Below, piece after piece: positions 6,640 through 14,400 of a stretch of 15,090 nucleotides of DNA (within the stretch, counting starts at the first letter, position 1; each line of letters begins with the position of its first letter). The notes beneath the pieces were generated by a model. It did not search any database, was not told the origin of the DNA, and saw only the letters and a list, made by a program, of their open reading frames with translations. Source of the DNA: an uncultured Acidobacteriota bacterium (lineage in GTDB: Bacteria; Acidobacteriota; Terriglobia; Bryobacterales; Bryobacteraceae); NCBI GenBank assembly GCA_937952345.1, contig CALFYN010000676.1, forward strand, positions 1 through 15,090, read 5' to 3'. Made by a program: the position numbers and the translations under genes.

Positions 6640-8611
6640 ACCAGACCCCCGCGCGGACGTCGCGGTACAGGGCACGCCGCGGATTGTCACTCTGGATCCA
6701 GTAGCGGCCCTGCAGCAGATCCAGGCTAAGGAGCATCGAGGGCGGCATCCACTTCAAACGAAGTCGAACACCCGGGCCCGTGTCGGAAAAATTGGCCCAA
6801 GGTTCGCGTTTGCGGTCGGTGGTGAGGTTTCCGTTCCATACACCCTGCCACTGCAGGAGGCCAAGAGGTGGCAGTGTAAATCCGACCCGATTTTGAGAAT
6901 AGGCGATCAGATTCCACTGAAACCGGCTCAGCGTGACGATGTCGTTGACGGTTTCAAAGAACCAGCCGGATTTGGTGGCCCCAAGTCCCTTGCCAAAGCC
7001 TCTGGAGAAGGAAAGCCCGCCACGGTAGTCCGGAACCGCGCGGCCAACGTCTGCGCGATCACGGTAGCGGATGGCATTGCCGGCTTCCGCCCAGGCGAAC
7101 GTGTTCCGCCAAACTTTGGTGCGCAGTCCGAGGCCGAGAATGAAGGAACTCTCAGAGAGGTACTGCGGGGTGAGGGCACCGGCTGCACGATGCGAGTCGC
7201 CAACGAATCGAAGGGAAGCATAGGGAACGATGGGTAATTTGGCAAGGTGCCACTCGGATTTCATTTGTCCATAAGTGAAGGCGGTGTGCCATCGTGAGGA
7301 GAAGATAGGAAGGAGCCAGGTGGTTGTCTTGAGTTTCGAATTGCTTTGACGGAGAGAGCGGAACGATTTCTCTGCCTCCTGACGCACGGCGGGGGAATCG
7401 GTGCGGCGGGCGATGTCGAAATAACGAATCGCTTCGTCGTCCTGGCGCAGCATGTTGTAAGTGCGCCCAAGTTTGAGTGGTATTTCCGGATCGTCGGGGT
7501 TCGATTCCCGAGCGGCTTGATAGTAGCGCTCGGCATCCTTGAGATAACCTGCGGCGTAGCTGCGATCGCCCATGGCTTTGTGCGTGGTTGTATCAGGCGG
7601 TCCGCTGCGAGCGCTCGGCTTGGGTGGCTTTTTCTCTTCGAGAGCTTTCCTGACTTTGGCAGCCAAAGCCTCGTCCTTTCCGGCCAGAACTTTATCGAGG
7701 AGTTTGGTGGCCCCTTCCATGTCGTTCCGCGCGAGCATCATGAGGCCCAGTTGGGCGAGTGCCAACAAGTCGTCCGGGGCATGACGAAGTAGTTGCTGGA
7801 ACTCCATCTCCGCTTCGGCGGGCTTGTTCACCGCAAGCCAGAGGAATGCGAGTTCGCGGCGGAGTTCGATGTTGGTTGGCTCGATGGCAAGTGCTTTCTG
7901 ATACTCGGAAGCATAGGGATGTCGGGACGGCAGTAGTTGCCTGGCTTGCTCGGCAGCTCTTGGATTGGACCCCCGGGAGGCCGCTAGTAGCGCGGATACC
8001 GCTCCTTCTTCGTCTCCGGCCTGTTTGCGTGCGCGGGCAGCATCCACCAGTAGCCCACGCGCCGCGGGCTTCAGTTGCCAGGCACGGAGATAGTGCTGCG
8101 CGGCAAGCTTCGGATCATCGCGCATCTCGGCTGATTTCGCCAGTTCCAGATGGGCGCTGAAATCATCGGGGGATTGTGCCAGCACCGAAGTCCAGCGCTT
8201 GATGGCTTCGGCGATTGGTTCATCGATATTGCGGAACCCTTGCTCCGCAGCTTGACGTGAGCCGGGATCCCCTTGCTTTCGGACGTGATCGAAGATCCGG
8301 CGTGCCGTAGCTATCTGTCCGGTTTCGTGGCAGAGATAGCCGTACTCCATCGCGCTATGCCAATCGCGCGGCGCGCGCATAGTGATTTGTTCGAATTCAT
8401 CGCGCGCATCCGAAGTTTCGCCCATCTTGAGGAGTGTGTATGCCAGTTCCTTGCGAAATTCCAGATGCTCCGGCTCGAGTTGGAGCGCTCTTCGAAAGGC
8501 AGCAACCGCTACATCATAATCTTTCCGCTGCAGTGCGGCGTAAGCCTCGGTTGCTGAATCGGCGCCCCATACCGAGGAAAAGCAGCACACCATCAGGAGC
8601 CATTGAGCCAC
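6623..8611 (-). CDS. TPR plus outer-membrane beta-barrel-like protein (NfrA/PelB/PgaA-type exopolysaccharide export)
   Basis: A 662-residue protein. It has a short signal peptide (residues 1-16, cut before ADSA), TPR repeats over about 17-425 and a C-terminal region of 430-662 rich in alternating aromatic and polar residues that reads as an outer-membrane barrel. The barrel part carries YRDRADVGRAVPDYRGGLSF (516-535), GWFFETVNDIVTLSRF (549-564) and YSQNRVGF (571-578). These remind me of the C-terminal domain of NfrA, the outer-membrane part of a glycan secretion system and receptor of phage N4. PelB, PgaA and BcsC share the TPR-then-barrel plan. The TPR part contains related blocks at 41-130, 239-325 and 364-421. 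The start is GTG 8611 because an in-frame TAG lies just upstream; no clear Shine-Dalgarno is seen. The downstream coupled PgaB-like gene supports a glycan-export role. Confidence 0.78.
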   Translation of the reverse strand: MAQWLLMVCCFSSVWGADSATEAYAALQRKDYDVAVAAFRRALQLEPEHLEFRKELAYTLLKMGETSDARDEFEQITMRAPRDWHSAMEYGYLCHETGQIATARRIFDHVRKQGDPGSRQAAEQGFRNIDEPIAEAIKRWTSVLAQSPDDFSAHLELAKSAEMRDDPKLAAQHYLRAWQLKPAARGLLVDAARARKQAGDEEGAVSALLAASRGSNPRAAEQARQLLPSRHPYASEYQKALAIEPTNIELRRELAFLWLAVNKPAEAEMEFQQLLRHAPDDLLALAQLGLMMLARNDMEGATKLLDKVLAGKDEALAAKVRKALEEKKPPKPSARSGPPDTTTHKAMGDRSYAAGYLKDAERYYQAARESNPDDPEIPLKLGRTYNMLRQDDEAIRYFDIARRTDSPAVRQEAEKSFRSLRQSNSKLKTTTWLLPIFSSRWHTAFTYGQMKSEWHLAKLPIVPYASLRFVGDSHRAAGALTPQYLSESSFILGLGLRTKVWRNTFAWAEAGNAIRYRDRADVGRAVPDYRGGLSFSRGFGKGLGATKSGWFFETVNDIVTLSRFQWNLIAYSQNRVGFTLPPLGLLQWQGVWNGNLTTDRKREPWANFSDTGPGVRLRLKWMPPSMLLSLDLLQGRYWIQSDNPRRALYRDVRAGVWYAFTR

Positions 8612-8660
8612 GTAGATCTAGTGCCGAATCAACGCAAATTGTCTCTCTCGAAAACGCCGG

Positions 8661-11390
8661 CTAGCCCAATTTCTTCCCCGAAGCGTGGCTCGGCCATACG
8701 GGAAGCTTGTATCCGATCAGGCAGAGTTGGTCCAAGGCGAACAGGACGACTGATTCCACTCCCTCGCCTGCGGCAAATTCCGCCTCCTTGGGCCACGCGT
8801 TACGGGGATCGCCGATTCCGATCAGGTGGCTCCGTTTTTCCTTCGAGAAGCCCTTCAACCGCGAGAACCGGACGGAATCCATGCTTTGATCCAGGCTCCG
8901 TCCAAGCGTATATATGAAGCTTTCGGTCTTCAGTGAACTCAGAGCACTGGGCGTCCACGAGGCAGCAGGGAAGTTGATGACTCGATTGAACGCACCTTCG
9001 TTCACGTCCGTAGGGTACAGAACCTCGAACTTCGCCGTGGGGTGAACCGATCGCACGTGCGCCATGATCTCATCTGTATAAGAGCCGATCAACGCCGGAA
9101 GGAAGGACGCTTCCTGTGGAAAAAGCTGCGGGTCTACAGTACCATCCGGAACTGTGCGAATCGGAAATCCGTACGCGGCCAGAAACTGCGTCTTCGTGTA
9201 TTCGTCACAGAATGGAAGACCGGAACCATCGTATGGGTAATACCACCACTGCACTTCGCCAAACTGCAAAGATGGCTGAAATCCACCTGCGGCCATCAAG
9301 TCGGCTGCATCCATGTATACCTGCTTCCAGAAGGCTGCGCAGGTAGGCGAAAAGTTTGTCTGCAGCGCCGGAGTATTCAGCAGCACAGGGTTCCCACTCG
9401 GGTATCGCTGTGCAATTCCAGCGGCAAGAGCTGGATCTCCGTGCTGTAATTCCTGACTGAACGCGATCGTTACATCCAAGCCGTAGCCATCCATCGCGGT
9501 CAGGAATGCGGCAGTCCAATCCCGCACGGCACGGTTCAGTCGAGGGACGGAATGCAAATCAGTTCGCCAATATCCATCCACTCCGCCAGTCAACGTGCTT
9601 CCCGATGGTGTCGCCTGAAAGCCGCCGGATGATGTGGTGGCCAACGTCACGTTGTTCCCATCTGCACCCATCGTTCGTGAATTGATGGATAGTACTGCAC
9701 CGGCTGCGCTCGCCCAGATTGCTGTGGAGCCGTTGTTGATGATCAACTCGAATGCCTTCGCAATCGATTCAGCCGTATCGCCAATCAGGTTTTGATGCTG
9801 ATAGACCGTTGCCGATTCCGGCGGCAATCCCACACGCCCAACACGGATCTCTGTCATATCGCTGAACACCGGTGCCCCGGAAAATGTCACCGTGGCCGAA
9901 GCGTACGCGTGACCCGCCTTCTCCAACTCGTAAAACCAGAGAGCTCCAACGTAGTGGTTCACGCGACCATGAAACCCTAACTTGTGAATGAACCACGCCG
10001 TTCGCTCCGCTGGGAGCGCAATCGAATGATCCGTATCCCAGTCGGTTGCCAGAGCCAGTTGCGTTTCCACCGGAACAACAGGCAGATCGGTTGTCAGCGA
10101 CAGAGCGTCCAGAAAATCAACATACAAGTACTCGCCGGAGCTTCCCGAATGCGTGATTGTGACGGAATGTGAACCCGCGGCCACGATGCCAAGTGGAACG
10201 CGGCACAGTCGATCTTCGCCCGCGATCATCAACTGGTGCGACGTTGGCGGCAACCCATCGAGTGACACGGAGACGGTTGCTCCGTTGAAGGCATACCGCG
10301 ACCCCAGGTACAGCGAATGCGTACCACCCGCTGTGTAGGCAAATGTCACGCTCGCACCAGGGGTCGAGGTATAGCGTATCGTCCCTCCGGAAAAGTTGCC
10401 GGAACCGGAAAGCCAGTCTCCGAAAAAGCTGGCGTTGGCGGACGAATCTTCCAGCCGGAGCGAACCCGGTCCCGCAACCCTGTGAGTCACATTGGCGCCC
10501 GTTACAGACCAATTCGTCACGGCTACGGAGAACTCAGAGCGCTCATAATGCCCCTGCTGTAAGTCTGCCGCGTAGGTCCATCTCAGCTTGCGAACGGCGG
10601 TAGTCGGCACCGGCGCGTTCGTAATATCGTACAGGTTGGAGAAATCCAGGGAAATACGCCATCTATGCGGCGATGTCCCTCCCGAGAACAAAGTTGCGCC
10701 AGGCGTCCATGATTCTGTACGAGCCCCGGAAACGAACCCGTATACCCCGATTCTGTTCGCATTCGCGCCGACAGTGCTCGTCGCGACCGACTGCCCGGCA
10801 CCCACGTAGGTGAGCACAATCTGGGCCCCTGTGCTGGTCGCATCGACAGTCGGCGACAGCGAGTCAACAACCGCCGCAAGCGCCGCCACTGCCGCTTCCA
10901 GAGTATCGCCGGAGGAAACCTGAAAATTGTATTGCTCATCGGCCCAGGAGATCCCGATGTAATCTCCCGCGCTAATAGTACCTTGCAGCGTCAACGAGGC
11001 CTGCGCGCAAGTGTAGCTCCCCTCGATCGCAACAGCATGATTCTTCAGGGGCACCTTGTAAACTTGTTCTGTGCCGCTGGAGCTTGCCCAGATCCTCAAG
11101 TGCGGCCAGTCGACTGTGGGAAATAGTGCGGAATCAATCGGGATGCAGTTTGTCCGCACCTCATCGTACGTCAACTGAAGTCCCGACAGATCGCCATCAG
11201 GCACATTGCGGAGACTTGGGTGATCGTAAACGTTGTCTCTGTTCCATTCGACAACGGCCCAATCGAATTGTTGGCGCCAGCTTCCGGAAACCACGAAACT
11301 GTTCGCTGTCGCCCCACTCAGCGCGGCAATCGCCGATGGCCGTTCGAAATAGACCTCAAGATCCCGGTCAGGCTGTAATTTGTTATGCAC
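8661..11390 (-). CDS. Large phage-tail-like protein with duplicated module, jelly-roll and TIM-barrel-like domain (possible non-contractile tail sheath or adhesin)
   Basis: A 909-residue protein without a signal peptide. It starts at GTG 11390 with a good GAGGTG Shine-Dalgarno five bases upstream, 9 bp after the end of the tail-hub gene. The N-terminal part is unassigned. Residues 137-240 and 500-604 are two copies of a tail-type module: G-D-T-x-E plus helix, then A-x-x-x-G-A-x-L/I-x-I/L, ending in a Gly-Gly segment. Residues 285-432 look like a jelly-roll carbohydrate-binding domain (GASVTFAYTAGG, GIVAAGSHSVTITHSG). Residues 605-900 look like a TIM barrel related to glycoside hydrolases: DWTAAFLTAMDGYGLDVTIAFSQEL, then FSPTCAAFWKQVYMDAADLM, then SLQFGEVQWWYY with E712. 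From memory this resembles proteins labelled non-contractile tail sheath in N4-like phages. A tail fibre or adhesin is the alternative. The phage-tail link is firm from its neighbour and modules; the exact role is not. Confidence 0.68.
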   Translation of the reverse strand: MHNKLQPDRDLEVYFERPSAIAALSGATANSFVVSGSWRQQFDWAVVEWNRDNVYDHPSLRNVPDGDLSGLQLTYDEVRTNCIPIDSALFPTVDWPHLRIWASSSGTEQVYKVPLKNHAVAIEGSYTCAQASLTLQGTISAGDYIGISWADEQYNFQVSSGDTLEAAVAALAAVVDSLSPTVDATSTGAQIVLTYVGAGQSVATSTVGANANRIGVYGFVSGARTESWTPGATLFSGGTSPHRWRISLDFSNLYDITNAPVPTTAVRKLRWTYAADLQQGHYERSEFSVAVTNWSVTGANVTHRVAGPGSLRLEDSSANASFFGDWLSGSGNFSGGTIRYTSTPGASVTFAYTAGGTHSLYLGSRYAFNGATVSVSLDGLPPTSHQLMIAGEDRLCRVPLGIVAAGSHSVTITHSGSSGEYLYVDFLDALSLTTDLPVVPVETQLALATDWDTDHSIALPAERTAWFIHKLGFHGRVNHYVGALWFYELEKAGHAYASATVTFSGAPVFSDMTEIRVGRVGLPPESATVYQHQNLIGDTAESIAKAFELIINNGSTAIWASAAGAVLSINSRTMGADGNNVTLATTSSGGFQATPSGSTLTGGVDGYWRTDLHSVPRLNRAVRDWTAAFLTAMDGYGLDVTIAFSQELQHGDPALAAGIAQRYPSGNPVLLNTPALQTNFSPTCAAFWKQVYMDAADLMAAGGFQPSLQFGEVQWWYYPYDGSGLPFCDEYTKTQFLAAYGFPIRTVPDGTVDPQLFPQEASFLPALIGSYTDEIMAHVRSVHPTAKFEVLYPTDVNEGAFNRVINFPAASWTPSALSSLKTESFIYTLGRSLDQSMDSVRFSRLKGFSKEKRSHLIGIGDPRNAWPKEAEFAAGEGVESVVLFALDQLCLIGYKLPVWPSHASGKKLG

Positions 11391-11395
11391 GTCAG

Positions 11396-11401
11396 CACCT
11401 C
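11396..11401 (-). promoter_or_regulatory. Shine-Dalgarno site for the 909-residue tail protein
   Basis: GAGGTG on the minus strand, overlapping the TGA stop of the tail-hub gene and five bases before the GTG at 11390. It decides the GTG start and suggests coupled translation of the two tail genes. Confidence 0.6.
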
Positions 11402-14400
11402 ACACCCGAATGATCACGCTAAGATCCCGGCCAGGAGTATCCAAACCATCTGCCGGCACGCCCGTCACATCGAGCGTCACAATCGACTGCCCCTGAAGCG
11501 GCGGGAGATTCCATCCGTTGACGACGTTAGACATCGTCGCTCCTGCCGGAATACTGAGGTACACATAGGGCACCCCATTTTGCTTCAACGCAAGACTCAC
11601 CGGACCGCCGCTCGGCGCTTCCGCAATCACCGCGTAGACATCCTTGACGGAGCGGGTTTCTTCAATCACCAATGGAGGAGCCGCCGCCGTTTGCAGCGAC
11701 AGGAATCCAGGCACCATGATTGTGTATTGCCCCCCCGCATGAGTTCGAATCCCGCCATCAATAGAAGCAGTGAACGCTTGCTGTCTGACGGGGCTTGATC
11801 CGCGGCTGTTGAGTACTGTCAATTCCGCCGCCGCGATGCGAACGTTCGGTAGTTGTATCGAGTAATGGTATGACCCACTCGCCGGGCTGCCAAAGAAACC
11901 CCTCGAAAACGGGACCACTGTTGTGTGCCTGGCAAGCGGGAAGACAAGGCTATTCGATGGATGAGCTGCGGCGGTGGTTCCGAATGCCCCGCGCTGCACT
12001 TCTAGCTGAGTGCCGCCGTTCCGAAATTGATTGACGATGATAACTTCGGCATTACCTTCCAGCAAATCTCCTGTACTGGTCGCAACCGCTGGCGTACAAT
12101 TCAGAACGGTGTCTGTCGATGCCACAGCCCCAGCCAAGGTGTACGGACACGGATTAGCCAATTCGTTCCAGTAGTGCAGGACGATTTCGCCGGAAGCTAT
12201 GGAGTTCGTGTTCTCCAGCGTGGCGAACCCGATTCCGACAAGATCTACTGAGCCTCTCCCGTTGTAGCTCAAACCAAAGTAGGGAATGGGTGGAGGTGCA
12301 ATATCACCCGACTGTCCAATTGCGCCACCCAGTGTCCACCTTCCGAGTGGCGATAATCCAAGCTCGCTCTCCTGACCCGAAGCCGAAGCAGCACGTCCAA
12401 TCACCTGAATCGTAACTCCATTGCGGTTCGGCACCTCGAATTCGACGACGTTCGTTGTTGTCGCCGCACCGAAGTGCCAGGATGCTTCCGCAACCGTGAA
12501 GATGCTAGTGGCATCCGGAGTAACCAGAAATCTCGAACCGACAGTAATAGTACTCGCGGTATTCGAGACGATTGCACGTTCTTGCCCTTGCCCTTTCCCA
12601 CTGAGGATACGGACCACTTTCCCTACGCACTCGCCAGGGTTCAACGAAAGCACGGAACTCCCAATCGATGATGCGGAGTAGATAGTTGCATTGGTCGGAG
12701 GCAGCCACTCCAGACGCCAGTAGAAGTTAGCATGATCGAACAGATTGTCAGGAGGAACAGCAGCGACGCTTGGCAGGCCGGCGTCCTCAAAACTAGAAGA
12801 TAGAGGAACACTGCTAGCTATACGAAGCAACTGATAGGGATTTTTGCCGCGATACACATGGAGCGCCACAGCTGTTGCGGGAAAGGCCAGGTTGTTCAGC
12901 ACAACACGGTAGGTGTTTCCGCCACTTCCCAACGCGGCCTTGACAAGTGACGAAATAACGGTTTCGTCACCATTCGCATCCAAACAGGAAATCGCGTAGT
13001 AAAGATGATCTCCAGCAGTCAGCCCTCCACCTGTGGAGATGATCGTGGGTTGATGAGAGAGCTTCGGAATATCTGAATTCGAGGGCTCTGTCTGCGGCGG
13101 GCGCAGGTACGCGACACTGAGCAACGCCGATTCTCCTCCGTCCAGTTCCGTTGCGCTGAATTCCGTAATGGAGAATTCAGTGTCCCCGCCTGGCATCATC
13201 AGTGAACCGAGGATTGGCCGGGGGGTCGACAACCCCGCCACAGCCGGTGCTGTTCCGAAGGGCAGACTGACTCCTGCTTCCGGGTACCAACTGTCATCAT
13301 GCAACTGTGCCGTGATGTGGATGAGAGAGCAATTCAAACCGGGCGCAATCCGAATGATGCGGAAGGGTGTCCTGTCAAAACCACTGTGCAGGTATGTCAC
13401 CGTGATGATATCCCCCGGCGACAGTCCGATCCCTTTCACCGAGGTATCGAACTCAACATAGAGGTTTCCTCGCGTGGACTTCAGTAGATGTTTGGTCAGC
13501 GCCCGGTAGGCCTGGCTGAAATTCGGAATCCCGATGGCCTTCGATGCCACCGGGATCTCCTGGCCCACGGCCAGAATGTCTTCACTGTCCCCAAGGTTGA
13601 GGCTGTCTCGCTGATATTGGTTGAACTCATCCGCGAACTCGATGCTCGCCCGGTTCGGTGTATCCGCTCCGCTCCTCGACCAGACTCGAATAGACGGCTC
13701 GCCGTTGGCTTTGCGTGCGATTCCCGACAGACCATACGTACCATCACCAAACTCATACGCTGGCCACCCACCCGCGATGGGTGATGGACTATTGGAGCCC
13801 TCGGGTATCGTTGGCGATTGAATAGCCAGAGAATGTTCACACCCCAGCGCCAGCTTGCCATCCTGTAGGTAGCGGATATAGAGTCCCGTGGCGAGATGAA
13901 TCCCACGCATGATCTCTGACACACTCCGTGGCTCTAACAAAGCGAGATTGCAGCGATATCGCGGGAGATTCACAATTTCTCCCGACGGTGTCACAGTCTC
14001 AATGAGTGCGTCGCAGAATGCCGCCATGCCCGCAAAACTCGACAAGTCAATGTCGCTCTCATGCCAGCCGATCCGCTTCAACAAGTCCAGCAACACCCAC
14101 GCCGGGTTCTTCGTGAAAGCTGATCCCAAGGAAGCACCGTCCAGGTCATTCCGATGCAACAGCAAACCATCCACCAACACCTCGACCTTTGGCAAGGAAC
14201 GTCCAGACTGTATCGAAGCCGGCAAGGCGATATGCAGATACGCTAACGAACCATAGGGCCCCGTCGCATTGCCTCCACTCGAATCCTGCAGATCCGCGTC
14301 GAACACACCATTCCGCTCTCCCGGACTGGCAAACCTGTACCAGCCAGTGGACTCAGCATTAAGGCTTCTATGGTATTCGGGAATCTCAAACCGGTTTGCC

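Noticed and set aside
6640..6690. Upstream start at 6690 for the PgaB-like gene
   Set aside because: It would add 17 polar residues before an excellent signal peptide and lengthen the overlap with the TPR gene; ATG 6639 is preferred.
6209..7237. Plus-strand open frame of 342 codons across the TPR/PgaB-like junction
   Set aside because: Opposes two convincing minus-strand genes and shows no domain-like sequence.
8612..8660. Promoter or terminator in the 49-bp gap between the tail protein and the TPR gene
   Set aside because: No stem followed by a T-run, and only poor matches to -35 and -10 boxes.
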